Source: Lampris incognitus (lineage: Eukaryota > Chordata > Actinopteri > Lampriformes > Lampridae). From it: a stretch of DNA of 64,000 nt. Both the position numbers and the translations under genes were made by a program. The DNA lies in NCBI RefSeq assembly GCF_029633865.1, contig NC_079216.1, forward strand, positions 67,723,918-67,787,917. The letters are read 5' to 3'. Of the stretch, positions 1 through 28,900 are shown in pieces (the stretch's first letter is position 1; each line of letters starts with the position of its first letter). The notes beneath the pieces are model-generated. The model searched no databases and was not told the DNA's origin. It saw nothing but the letters and a program-made list of their open reading frames with translations.

Positions 1-696
1 CATGACACCTGGGTAAACACGCTAATTTTTGCCATGCCAAAAAGTGATCCTCTGCCAACAACTGATTGCCATCCATGGTTTCCACTTGCCAAAAAGTGAT
101 TGCAGCTCTTATCTTGTGACTGAAGTATTGTTTCTGCCTCAAAATAACTTGAAATACATAAACTGATAGTTTGCCAACGGCAATCAGTTCTTGGCAGACG
201 ATCACTTTTCGTCACAACATCTATGACACTGGCGTGTTCATGATATCAAACGTGACACACTAGAAAAACAAAAACAAAAGCATACTAAACCCATGTAGAT
301 TTTTAAACATGCTATTACACTAGTGTGTTGTAGCATGTTTAAAAAACCTGCTATTACATGCTAGTTTTGGTGGAAAAGTCAAAGAAGGTTGAATCAGTTC
401 ATCTGGATACAACGTTTATTGACGGATACGTTTCATCATCCAATAAGTGACATCTTCAGTCTGAAGGAAAAGGGGCATATTAGATATTAAAAGTCACTTA
501 TTTTGTACATAGGTGGGTGGGTGGAGTCTCTTAACCAAGCTGGCCTTTAATTCTGTTTTTGTTAGAAGCCAAAATGTACAATGTGATGCTCATAGCCAGT
601 TCAAGATGTGCAGTCACTAAGACAGGCTGCTGGGAAAAGTATATGTACTTACATTTTCTAAAAATAAACTGCTTCAATTTTAATTTTTGTGTACAA

Positions 697-1130
697 CATT
701 TTTTTTGGCTTTTTCCCCTCAATTGTGCTTGGCCAATTACCCTATTTTCCAGTGCGTCCTGGTCGTTGCTCCACCCCCTCTGCTGATCCGGGGAGGGCTG
801 CAGACTACCACATGCCTCCTCCAACACATGTGGAGTTGCCAGCCGCTTCTTTTCACCTGACAGTGAGGAGTTTCGCCAGGGAGACGTAGCGCATGGGAGG
901 ATCACACTATTCCCCCAGTTCCTCTCCTGAACAGGTGCCCTGAATGACCAGAGGAGGCGCTAGTGCAGCGACTAGGACACATACCCACATCTGGCTTCCC
1001 ACCCACAGACACGGCCAATTGTATCTGTAGGGACGCCCAACCAAGCCGGAGGTAACACAGGGATTTGAACCGGCGATCGTCATGTTGGTAGGCAACGAAA
1101 TAGACCGCTAGGCCCCCCGATGCCCGAATC
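697..1130 (-). mobile_element. tRNA-derived SINE (family A), full copy with target duplication
   Basis: Read on the minus strand the element starts with a tRNA-like head whose B box survives as GGTTCAAATCC, continues through a body of about 350 bp and ends in a T/A-rich tail. The same sequence recurs at about 46,392-46,815 (+) and 62,462-62,878 (-). The direct repeat tttgtgtacaa lies at 686-696 and again at 1131-1141, marking the insertion. It is transcribed by RNA polymerase III and mobilised by a partner LINE that I cannot name. Confidence 0.85.
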
Positions 1131-1435
1131 TTTGTGTACAATTTGAGGATTTTTGCTAACACTGTAATTTTTGCTAATTGTGGGAACCTGCCCGCAATTA
1201 AAAATATAATTGTTCTAAGTTGGGCATGATTTGTATTAAGTGAGAAAGATTTCTCTATGTTGACATGCCCCTAAAGTAATTATTTTGTTCATTTTTAATT
1301 TTGTCATCATGAAGCACATTTATGTTATTCTACAAGACAGCCATCCTGGGGCTTGGTAGCAAGAGTGGAGAAGTGGGCGGAGCCGCTGGTTCCCAGAAGA
1401 GTTTTTCCTGTTCAATCCAGCTGTTGGTAATTTTA

Positions 1436-1552
1436 CTTTCTGGCGACCTGTCCAGGGTGTCTCCTCGCCTGCCGCCCAATGGCTGCTGGGATAGGCTCCA
1501 GCATCCCGCGACCCCGATTGGGATAAGCGACTAATGGATGGATGGATGGATG
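1436..1552 (+). mobile_element. 5'-truncated SINE tail (family B)
   Basis: The block matches the 3' half of the SINE at 52,207-52,552, including the phrase around gataggctccagcatcccg and a terminal (ggat)n run. The tRNA-like head is missing, the usual result of incomplete reverse transcription. Confidence 0.7.
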
Positions 1553-1889
1553 ATTACTGCAGTAATACTCAACACAGAAACACGGGAGTCTCCTGTATAA
1601 TTAAGTGATACAATAGTTATTTCATGGCCATCGGTTACAAAAGTTTCACTTTTGTTTCTAAGAAGTCATATTTTTTTTAATCGGTTGGGTATGTCAAAAA
1701 CTACAGTACCCATGAGTGTCAACGGCCATTACTGTAGAGAACCCACCACTTTTTCACAGAATAAGTTGAAGGAAAGCAGTAGAATACACATGGATGCACT
1801 TGACTGGCTTCACCGGCATGAGCAGCAGAATTTTACACTCCTGATTATAGGTTTCTTAAACGCAGTGCACAGTAGGACTTATTGACTTA

Positions 1890-2415
1890 TCAGGAATCAG
1901 GAACAATGTATTGTTGTTTCTTTCGTGTACTTGTGTACACAAAAGAAACGAAATTTTGTTTTGTTTCACCCAGCCCACAGCAGTGTGACACAAAAGATAG
2001 AAACACACATCCAAAACTTCCGAAAACGACATCACCAACAACATACAAAAACAGCGAGAACAAAGCAAAAAACAAAAACAACAGCACACAAACAGTTAAC
2101 AACACAGTCCACTCAGTGCAACACAGTCCAAAAAAATCACCGTCCAGAGAGCAAACACCAGCCAGGATGACTGTCGTAACTGCTGGTCTGCATGGGCTAG
2201 CAGTTAGCTTAGCCTGCCCCGCTGTCGAGGGCGCACCGCCCACCCTGAGTGCTTCCTCTTTGGGTGCAGCTCCAGGCAGGGCCATGGTCCCTGGGCCCAC
2301 CGGACACAGCAGACCAGGCTCCCTCAGCCGATCCAACGCCAGCTCTCCCAGCCAGACACTCTTGACATCTGTTATCTGTTACAAGGACCCAGAATTTTTT
2401 CAGTGCATTTGCTAA
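1890..2415. repeat. unclassified interspersed repeat-like block
   Basis: The segment begins with an imperfect inverted repeat (ttgtttctttcgtgta paired with tacacaaaagaaacga) and runs through an A/C-rich zone into a GC-rich 3' part. The composition shifts sharply from the flanks. I believe it is a dispersed repeat, but I cannot assign a family and see no terminal repeats or domain. Confidence 0.4.
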
Positions 2416-4297
2416 TTTTTTGTACTGATGATTCCTTCAACTGGGAGAGTTTCAAGACCATCCAACTGTTAAAAATGCTCGAACAGCCAGTCACATGACA
2501 TTTTGTATGGGAAAATGAATGGGATTTTTTCTTTCGGGAACCAAGGCCCCTAGATAATACTGCCTACTAATCCACTCGATGGGATTTATTCCTGATTTTT
2601 AAAAGCCTTGGATTGTGACAGATTGTGAAGTGCCCAGTATGTTAAAGCAAGAGGTTTGTTTGAATCTAATAGGCTGCAAGAAAGCAGCCTGGTGGCAGTT
2701 TAGCATTTGGGTGGGGCTACCGTACAAATGTATGCACACACGTGACCAGTATCCCCTCCCCCTCCTTCTTCAGGGCTTGTGACTGAATGCTGCCACGGAT
2801 GTTTTGCATTACCATTTCCACATGGTATGCAGAATGATAAAAGGCAGAGAAACCACTAGCCTGTTAGATACATGCTCTGAAAAGTAGGTCAGTTGGTCAA
2901 AGTGCACATTGAAGTGTGCTTTATCCTCAAGTGACCCCTTACCTTGTGGTCACTTATATTGCTCCCCTATTATGTGTCATTTACCCAAAAATGTCTCCAT
3001 GTATCTCACTTGTGCTTTTGAATGCAAACATTAATAACTGATCCTCAGAATAATCCAGCTAAACCTGCAGTTAAGCTTCTTTGTTATCTTACTTTTCTTC
3101 CTACAAGTGATACTTCTTACTCTTTCTTGCTCCCAGTTCATGATGTGTTGTGTTTCCGGTATAACTTGGCCCGTCCCCAGATCTTTGGTGAAAGGGAGGT
3201 TTTCATTTGGCCCATGCTGCTATGGTTGGCTCAGGGTTTTTTCACTGGGCTTGACTGACTGGTGCAAATGTAGGTCACGCCAGCAACTGCGCAGGCCACT
3301 TGAGAGGAGTAGAAAAGTTGTGGACAGCGCACAATGACCCCAACTTTTTTTCTCAATTCATAGACTAACAGCCAGCAGGTGCTATTGCCATTGGTTATTT
3401 TTGTGCTGGCCAGTTTGAGTGACAGATCCCTGCAGACAAACATTGCTATCAGGTTGACATGGATTTCAGTGTGATTCACTGTCCAACTGTTAAGTTGCTA
3501 GGCACTTGTTGACTATTACCAGAAACCAAAAGCTGTGTAGACAGATTATGGGGCTTGGTGGACTTGTTAACAATAATGCAATAGTTTTTTGTAGCTGACT
3601 CAACCTAAGCCTCACATTAGTAATGGTGTGTGTTGGATTGTAAAGTCGCTGTTATATTTTCTATGGCAGAGTAAATCTTGGAAAGCCTGATTGATTTATT
3701 TTTTTCTCATATAGTCTGTACTAGTCACGCTCCATGTTGGTCATGCTGTGGCTCTATCTTCAGTTTTGTTGAAAAATAGGCCAAATCTTACACACATTCC
3801 TGTCATTTCACAGGCCTGTGGCAGAGAAAACTGGAGCCATAGCCCTTGTTGCACCCTTAACTGTAATGTGCAGCTAAGTCTGTGCTCATTCAGCCTATAT
3901 GTTTGCACTGAGCAGATTTAGTATGTTTTACTGTCCGGTCAGTTAAACTAGTTGAGTAAGTTGGATATATCCCAATGTTCTATCCACAACTCTGCATCAA
4001 AGACGTTTGTAGATAAAAATAGCAACTTGCCCCTTGTTATCAATGAACACATTCAAATAGTAAATGACAGAACTATGGGTAACCGCAAACATCAGTTAAA
4101 CCCTTCATTAAGTGACTGTTTTTCTGACCTCTAACCTTAAGTCAGTGGAAATAACTACAACTTAATTTTGTGTTTATAACTCAAAATTGTTAAGCATATG
4201 ACACTTGGCATGTACTGTCTACAGCAAAATGATGCTGTATTGGGTGTACCCTTTCCTTCGTGCAAAATGCTGGATGTTTTCTGTCCATCCCATGCAG

Positions 4298-21339
<17,042 letters not shown>

Positions 21340-21818
21340 CCCAGTCTGAGCCCTGATCTGGGCTGAGATGGAAGGCAGGAAAGGGTGGACAGCCATTGAG
21401 TGATAACCACTTGCCCTCAATGAAGCTTGTTGGTTAGCTGACTGGGTGTTGTGCTTTTTATTTTTGTTCTGTCTTTTATGTTTTCTTGTTTTCTGTAATG
21501 GATGTGACCTGTGTGGTCCAGTCCCGTCAGACAGAAATTAAAGCTGTCTGGTAATTGGAGGGAGAGTGCAATACACACACACAGCGGCCCAATCACATCC
21601 GCCCTGCCATTGGTTGTGGAAATCAGCTGTGACTGACTGGTGACTTTTTGCCGGTGAAGTGATGGACCCAAGTGCATAGCCAACAGTGGCCAAAGAGTTT
21701 TAGTGAACGCGCCCATCGCATTGTCATCATTCCTGTGAAGAGAATGGGGTAAGAAGGATTCTAGTTATTCCTGGTCTTTAGCTGAACTAGGACAGAGATC
21801 ATGTGAGTGATGCCCCTA

Positions 21819-21942
21819 TAAACATATGTACACGCACCAAACTACGTAAACATATGTGCACACACACCAAACTACATAGAAACATATGTGCACACACACC
21901 AAACTACATAGAAACATATGTGCACACACACCAAACTACATA
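21819..21942. repeat. 31-bp tandem repeat in wnk1 3' UTR, about 4 copies
   Basis: The unit contains acatatgtgcacacacacc followed by aaactacatag. The first copy is the most diverged and the last three are almost identical. Confidence 0.85.
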
Positions 21943-22840
21943 TATTGGATTGAATGAACTGAGGAGTTGTAAGTGAAGATATCTAGGAGGGCATTGGTAG
22001 GTTGTGACTGTACAGAAAGTGAAAAATTGACCCTTTGGTCCTGGCTGAACTAGTACAGTTTATATGTTGGCTGGAAAGTCTGAGGGAATAGACGGTAATA
22101 GGAAGAATGTGCTAGAGAGGCAGAGGTGGAGGTGTATAGAAATTGGCATAACTCCCAGTGGCTCCCTATTTAAAATGCAATAATGACCACGCGTAAACAT
22201 GTCGTCCCTCGTAACAGTGGCCTTAACCCTTATCCATATGTAAGCATACTTTGTATATAGACATCTCTTCATGTTTAGCCTATTTATGTCTTATTGTGAG
22301 AAAAGTATGGTGTCTTTGTGATTTGAGTTGTCATCCATCTATCCACACAGGCTGGTTTTAAGATCATACAGTTTACCTGTCAATGTAAGCTGCTGTATCT
22401 GTGTGCAACCTACACACATCTGTACGCACGTTGACTAACATGTGGGCTTGGTTTGAGTTGCAGAGGTGTCGTTACTGTAATCACAACTTGGCTTTACATG
22501 TAAAGTTCACCTGCTGAAGTCTTTGACTGTACACGTTACTAGATTACAGTAGATGTCCATATCTTAGCAGAGGGAGCAGGTTTGGGTTATTGTCATGCTG
22601 TTGATAAGACAGTGGGTTTTTCTGAGCGTGCAATGAAACATACCCCCCCCACACACACACACACACACATACACACATATACAGTTGTTCACACACAAGG
22701 TGCATGATACAGATGTACAGTTGGCTGTTAAAAGTCATGTCAGACGTAACAGCTCACCTTACGTCCCCTTGCCGTCACCTCTCAAATCACAAAAAAGTGT
22801 CTGGGGTTCTCTCTGTGGTCTGTTTTGTATGTGTATATTT

Positions 22841-22846
22841 AATAAA
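22841..22846 (+). promoter_or_regulatory. wnk1: poly(A) signal AATAAA (proximal, wnk1)
   Basis: Canonical hexamer about 1.5 kb after the stop codon. It would give the short 3' UTR form. Confidence 0.55.
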
Positions 22847-23384
22847 ATAAACAATGTTCTTTATGGACCTGTATTCAGCCATCAGATTTTGATGTTTCAC
22901 TGTAATTATTATTAAAGGTTGTTAAACAACATGTAGTTAAAGGAATATGAAAGTGCAATTGCAGGGTTGTCAACATTGGTATCCCACTCTAAACACAGGA
23001 GTAGTCCTGTTTTATTAAGCTCTTATCTTTCACCGCCCTGTCCCCTTTTCTATTTTACTGCGTGTGAGTGTGCGTGCACGCGTGCATGTGTGTGACACAC
23101 ACACAGGCATGTGTGAGGTGAAAGCTTTTCAGTCATGCTGTCACCAGAACATACTATGTTTGCTACAACCCACCCATTACATGCATCCATTACATGCATC
23201 TGCACTCTAGTCTGCGGAGCCTGCAGAACACTCTGGTGCCTTGCAGCCTCACTATTAACATGTTCACCATCGCTCTAGTTGTGCGTTAGTAAGGCGGTGA
23301 TGACGGAGCTGTGACTTACAGCACAAATCCAGTCGATCAGTTCTGCACAACACACATGACTCATCTTCAGAAGTGTCCCAGGGC

Positions 23385-23860
23385 CACCATAACTCCCAGA
23401 CTCTTAACAGCTCTGGAAAACATAACTCCCAGAGTCTCTAATAGCTCTGGAAAACATAACTCCCAGAGTCTCTAATAGCTCTGGAAAACATAACTCCCAG
23501 AGTCTCTAATAGCTCTGGAAAACATAACTCCCACTCCCTAACGGCTCTGGAAAACGTAACTCCCAGACTCTCTTACGGCTCTGGAAAACGTAACTCCCAG
23601 ACTCTCTAACGGCTCTGGAAAACATAACTCTCATACTCTCTAACAGCTCTGGAAAACATAACTCCCAGACGCTTCAACAGCTCTGGAAAACATAACTCCC
23701 AGGCGCTGTTCTAGAAAACACAACTCCCAGACGCTGTTCTGGAAAAGATAGCTCCCAGACACTGTTCTGGAAAACACAACTTCCAGACGCTGTTCTGGAA
23801 AACATAACTCCCAGACGCTGTTCTGGAAAACATAATTCCCAGACACCTAACAGCTCTGGA
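23385..23860. repeat. 34/28-bp minisatellite in wnk1 3' UTR
   Basis: About 14 imperfect units are built on the phrase ctggaaaacataactcccag. The left units are about 34 bp and carry a tctctaa linker; the right units shorten to about 28 bp with a cgctgtt linker. The minus strand therefore stays open in several frames (for example 23640-23913), which is a by-product of the repeat. Confidence 0.9.
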
Positions 23861-24720
23861 AAGCAGGACAGACCACAACACAGGACTGCAGAGTAAAGAG
23901 CACACAGGGTCATATGGAAAGATTTTTTTTTTGTCTTTACAACTACTTCTGTGTTGGCTTGTATCGGCTGTATAGTTTATTTTGTGCTTCAAAATATTGT
24001 TTGGCAAAGATTTGTCTGTTATGCAGTTGTCATTACAGTATTTGACAGTAGTACTTGTGTGGCCGGAGAACGAGCTGTGTACAGATCATAACAGTTGTCA
24101 TGCTACCGTTTGGCACAACTTTAGTTTAATGTCCTCAAAGCGTGAGTGCCATGCTCCGTGTAACCATCTCGCCTACTCATAGATTGGATGATTAATTAAC
24201 TTCTCTAGAGAAAAATAAGTTACTGCAATGCAGAATATGCAATGTTTGATGTTTTCTAGTGACCGAGGGGTAATGGACAACATTTGCATGCTCATGAGGG
24301 TTGTTACTACAATGTTTTTGATATGGAATTTAAGGGTCCTGCTTTTTTTTTTATTCTTTGCCTCCCTGTGAGTCTTCACAAAGTGCCGATCTGTTGACTT
24401 GCCATTCACCACCGTCACAGGCACAACGTGTTCCACTACCCGACTGACTCGGCCTACGAGTCTGCATGCTGGCCTCGCTGGTTTTTAATCCTACAGATGA
24501 CAACTCACAACCCACCACTGTACAGCACAAGTTCACACAGCTAATACCCATGTGCTATGAAGCTCTTATCAGTAACTGTAACTTCCTGTGTACGGTGTCG
24601 TCTGTGTCGAGGCCACAGTTAGATCCTGTGTCGTACTCCTTCTGTTCCCTCTTTACTGACTTCCTGTGACTGTGTCCTCCGGTTTTGTGTGTTTTTTCAC
24701 ATTGTAAAAAATGTAAAAAA

Positions 24721-24733
24721 AATAAAAAATAAA
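24721..24733 (+). promoter_or_regulatory. wnk1: distal poly(A) signals, wnk1
   Basis: Two AATAAA hexamers in close succession are followed by a GT-rich downstream element at about 24747-24771, the strongest 3'-end signature in the region. Confidence 0.65.
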
Positions 24734-25044
24734 TCATCTTGGGCATTTGTGGTGGTGGTGTTGTGTGTGATTGGGTGCATCATGTAGTTGTGCTGACGTA
24801 GCAGGCAGCTGAACAACCACCAGCTCAAAGGAATCACCTGCCATTCTCCCGAAGCTCTCCAAGCATCTTTTTTTTAAAAAAACGTTTATTTGGGAAGGGA
24901 CAAGGTACATTAATCAACATTCGAAACACGTGGAGACGCACCCGAGTTAGCCAGGAGGCTCGTTTCCATCGGCAGTCCCTTTGCCCGATGTTAAACAAAC
25001 AAAAAAATACATGTTCCTCCACCTTCTAGAGTCAAACGTTTTTT

Positions 25045-25372
25045 TCAAATCAGTGGTTAGCGCAGTCGCCTCACAGCAAGAAGGTCCTGGGTTCGAGCCC
25101 CGGGGTAGTCCAACCTTGGGGGTCGTCCTCCGTGTGGAGTTTGCATGTTCTCCCCGTGTCTGTGTGGGTTTCCTCCGGGGGCTTCGGTTTCCTCCCACAG
25201 TCCAAAGACCTGTAGGTCAGGTGACTCGGCCGCACTAAACTGTCCCTAGGTGTGTGTGTGTGTGTGGGCCCGTCCAGGGTGTGTCTCCGCCTGCTCTCTC
25301 ACTGACTGCTGAGCTAGGCTCCAGTGTCCCCGTGACCCTGAGAGCAGGGTAAGCGGCTTGGCTTGGATGATG
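25045..25372 (+). mobile_element. family B tRNA-derived SINE, slightly 5'-truncated
   Basis: The copy begins inside the A box (cagtggttagcgc), keeps a perfect B box (GGTTCGAGCCC) and ends with ataagcggcttgg-like sequence and a gatg tail, matching 52,207-52,552. A (GT)n run of about 14 bp interrupts the body at 25252-25267. Confidence 0.8.
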
Positions 25373-25534
25373 GGTGGAAGGATGGTGAGCTTTGCACTAT
25401 CAGACTCTGGGTGACCACATGGCTGTCACCTTTCAGCCTTTACAGCTTGTGCAACATTAAAAATCTACCGTGCTGCGGACAGTGAGAAAACCTGCATAAG
25501 CACATCGAGGCACAAAAATGCATGGAATCATCCG

Positions 25535-25665
25535 TCCGTCCAGCCATCCATCCATTATCCACATCACTTATCCTGCCGTCAGGGCTGCGGGGATGCTGGA
25601 GCCGATCCCAGCAGTCAGTGGGCAGCAGGCGGGGAGACACCCTGGACAGGCTGCCATGCCAGGCC
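25535..25665 (-). mobile_element. 5'-truncated family B SINE tail
   Basis: On the minus strand it carries the same ctccagcatcc and ataagtgatgtgg phrases and a (ggat)n tail as the other family B copies. It lies just beyond the rad52 poly(A) signal. Confidence 0.7.
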
Positions 25666-25707
25666 ATGAAAAAAACGGGGGGGGGGGGGGGGAGTTGGCT
25701 GAGGTAA

Positions 25708-25713
25708 TTTATT
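25708..25713 (-). promoter_or_regulatory. rad52: poly(A) signal of rad52
   Basis: AATAAA on the minus strand, about 195 bp after the rad52 stop codon. It ends a short 3' UTR just before a poly-G tract. Confidence 0.65.
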
Positions 25714-25906
25714 TTTTACAAAAGCAGACGTTCTAGCATTTTTACAAAACTGATCCATAAAAGCAATGTCAGCAACTACAATATCAACACGAAGGTACGC
25801 ACAATAAATAGAAACACATTTTCAAAATCACAGCGTCCATAAAACTCCAAGCATAAACCCGAGTTCATAAAACTAGCTTTGAAGTAGAAGATAAAATCCT
25901 TAAATT

Positions 25907-28900
25907 TCAGCTGTCCAGTTTCCGTTTCTTCATGTACTGCCCTTGTCTATACGGACTCGAGATGTGACCTGTAAAAAAAAATTTTTTTAAAAAAAGTGAA
26001 GGAAAAAGTCAAGTGAGTGATGGAAAGAAGTTTGGAGAATGTTTCACTGCAAAAAGCCTGACCTGGCCTCGCCTGATTCTGGTGCTGAATTCTGTGCTTG
26101 GTGTGGTCTCCCTGTGTTCCATCATGCGGGCTGGCTTGGTGCTCAGGCCTGTCTGGGGCTCTCGGGGTGAGCGGCGGGCCTCTCTGAGGGGTCATGCTGC
26201 GCGTCTGCATCTGGTGAGGCCCGGGCGGTTGGGGCCTGGCACCTCTTGATGGCTGACCTCCAAGGCCGTCCAACCCTTCAATCGCGTCCAGGGAGAAATC
26301 CCAAAGCTCAGGATCATCTGGAGGACAAAATAAGATAAAATCAGGGGCACGTGGGAGTGTGGCTGCAGAACGGCCAGTCCCGCCGTCACGTGAACACACT
26401 ATCAAGGATCTTGAGCCCTCTGCTGGTTCTTTAACTGACACCTGCAACACACTCGTCCTTGCTGCTGGGCTCTCTGTGTCTGTGAGGGGTGCTGTGGTTC
26501 AGTGTGGGTACATCCAGCCGGCGTGGGGAGCTGATATGACCTGCGGACAGAAAACATCTAAAATGGAGCGCATCTTTATGCCGTCTAATTTGACGTTAAA
26601 CGGGGAAACACAACAAGATGAGAAAAGACTTGAAGAAGAAAAAACAAACATTCCTAACGCTTTTACACAAGGTCTTCACTTATGTCTGAGTCACTCTCAC
26701 CTCCGACGGATGCTGGTCGAATAGTTGTCTCGGTATCCTGAAACTTAAACTGGCCCTGATCCAGACCCTGTTCCTGGTGCAGCTTCTTGGCCTCCATCTC
26801 TTGCCTAAACTTCTGTTGGAGCTGTTGTTGCCTGAGTTTCCTCAGCTGTTTGGGGTCTGTGTGTGTTTCAGGTAGGACAACGTCCCCAGAGTTGGCCGCC
26901 AGCCTAAAAGAAAGAAAGAAAAAGAGCAGGGAGGGGAAGGAAGAGGGACATTTTATGTTGGAAATGGTATGACAAAAAAAGAAGAAGAAGAATGACGACC
27001 ACAGGGAGGCTGTGCTGTGTACCTGACACCGGCGTTGTTCTCACTCTTCACATCAGCTTCAGCTGCTGAATGTGAAAATGCAGGTACGGGGCTGACGTCA
27101 GGCGAGCGAGGGAGAGGTGATCTGGCTTCTGTCCCGCTCCCCCGAGCCCCTGAATGGTTTCGGTCTCGGTTAAGGACTTTGGGCTCCAGAGGGGTCTTTA
27201 CCGATCTCACCGCTGATGATGATTTTTCCTCCTGGACCAGGCTGGAGAACCGCGCCTTCTCCACCAAGGGCTCGGTGTCAGAGCGCTTGGTCTCAGCTGG
27301 GTTGAGAGGAGGCGTAGGCTGTGTGTGAAAGGGAGAAGAGGGAGAGTAAGAGTTCACGTGATTGATTCGTAAAGGGGGAAAGAAGACTCCCGAGTTATAA
27401 ATCCTAACAACCAAAGAATATGTTTCACCTGTTTGGGGATCTTGTTTATGGCGATGAGATACTCCTTATTCAGGATGCAGTTTCCAAGGGCGTTGCCAAA
27501 ACATCTGAATAAGACCACACAAACACCACCTCAGCTTTTTGCTCAGTCGGCTTATGGTCAGGAAGTAAGCAGTATTATTCAATAGACACAAAAGAACGCA
27601 ACAATTAACGTGCAGAGTAAGTTGAAGTCAGCTAATAGAAAACGTCTGCTACTTCAGGGCTCTCTTCATCCCATCGGTGACCGCCTCCTTCCTCGCCTTC
27701 TCTAGTGACAGTGCTTTGGACTTCAACCCTTCGCTCACTCCATAGCCCACATCTTCATGGTACGATCCGTCCTGGAGACAAACACAGCCTTGTTAACAGA
27801 ATCTGCAAGAGTTTGGGCAATGGCGCCACTGAATTTTGAATGAAACATTATCTGATGTTGAATCTCTTTATGTGATGATCTTCCTCTGCAAAAAAGTGAA
27901 ATGGCTGCAAACACAACTGAAAACAAATCTTACAGCAAAACAAGAAAGATTTTAATGTAACTGCGAGTGAAGGACAAATTCTTTTGGATCCCTCCTAAAA
28001 TGAATAAAAAGCTCCGTACTCTGTTTTAGCTCGAGACAATTGGCAGAGAGCAGATGGGCTACACGGTGCATTGTTTTGACGACACAACATGTTCAGTCTT
28101 TTGAGATATCACATGTTCATCTAACCTTCAATTCCACTTTGACAAATGCACTGACTCCAACGTAGAACTTCCCGTTGATGAGGTCCACAAAGTCTGTAAA
28201 CCCCCAAAACAGCAGCGTGGTATTAACGAGGCACTATCTCAGCACCGTAGCACAAAGGTAAGATCTGCTAGTCTGCTTCCTACCGACATTCTGTTGGGAT
28301 ATGGAGTGAGACCAGCCGTTGTACCCGAACATCTCGTTGGCCAAGCTGATGACGCGATGCCCTTCAACATAACACACCTGTAAGGGTCAAATTAAGCACC
28401 GATGAGAAAGGCAGGGTGAGACAGAGACAGAGGAAGATGGACAGACAGACAGACATACCTTTTGCCCCCCACCAGCTACTCTGGTACTGATGTACTCTGG
28501 TCCCAGCTTCTGCCGCAGAGCCCGCTGAACTGCCTGGTACTCCTCAGCTGTGTAGTTGAACTATAAAGAGTCACACAATCAGCTAGATGAATGCCGATTA
28601 AAATTTACTCCATATTCAATTAAAACAATTCTACAGTGCAAATTAATTACACATTTATGACAGTGGTTACTTGCATCCTCCATCCTCTCCACAGGACAAA
28701 CCATTTTATCTTGACTGCCCACTTGTTCAGGTCCCTTCTGTAGCCTCATCAGCGACCTCTGAACATTTTTCAAATGACGCTTGAAAGCAAAGTTTTGTTC
28801 TGTATATGACCGAGTCTTTGAACTTGTGCATCATGGAAGTAATGCTAGGGTGACTTTTTTGTAATCATTTATCGATCCAAGATGGCTGGATGGATGGAGA

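Larger units (their letters stand above)
1..4297. other. wnk1 intron 1 (3' part), repeat-bearing
   Basis: No coding exon is visible before the acceptor at 4296-4297. The first readable WNK1 residues are those that follow exon 1 in other vertebrates, so this stretch is the 3' part of intron 1. It holds a complete SINE (697-1130), a SINE 3'-tail fragment (about 1436-1552) and an unclassified repeat-like block (about 1890-2415). The rest is AT-rich sequence in which I see nothing specific. The open frame of 177 codons at 1882-2415 is of low complexity at both ends, has no recognisable domain and overlaps the repeat, so I do not call it a gene. Confidence 0.8.
21340..24750 (+). other. wnk1: wnk1 3' UTR (inferred extent)
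   Basis: The stop codon is at 21337-21339. A first poly(A) signal AATAAA is at 22841-22846. A second pair (24721-24726 and 24728-24733) is followed within 30 bp by a GT-rich stretch (ggtggtggtgttgtgtgtg), a good downstream element. The longer form would carry two tandem repeats (about 21819-21942 and 23385-23860) and a (CA)n run at 22650-22685. Which site is used needs transcript data. Confidence 0.65.
24751..25690. other. wnk1-rad52 intergenic interval, mostly SINE sequence
   Basis: About 0.9 kb separates the inferred 3' ends of the two convergent genes. It holds a repeat-like block near 24860-25000, a family B SINE, a second SINE tail in the opposite direction and a poly-G run (25677-25692). 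Confidence 0.7.

Noticed and set aside
1882-2415. 177-codon open frame
   Set aside because: No recognisable domain; it overlaps repeat-like sequence within wnk1 intron 1 and lies outside the exon chain.
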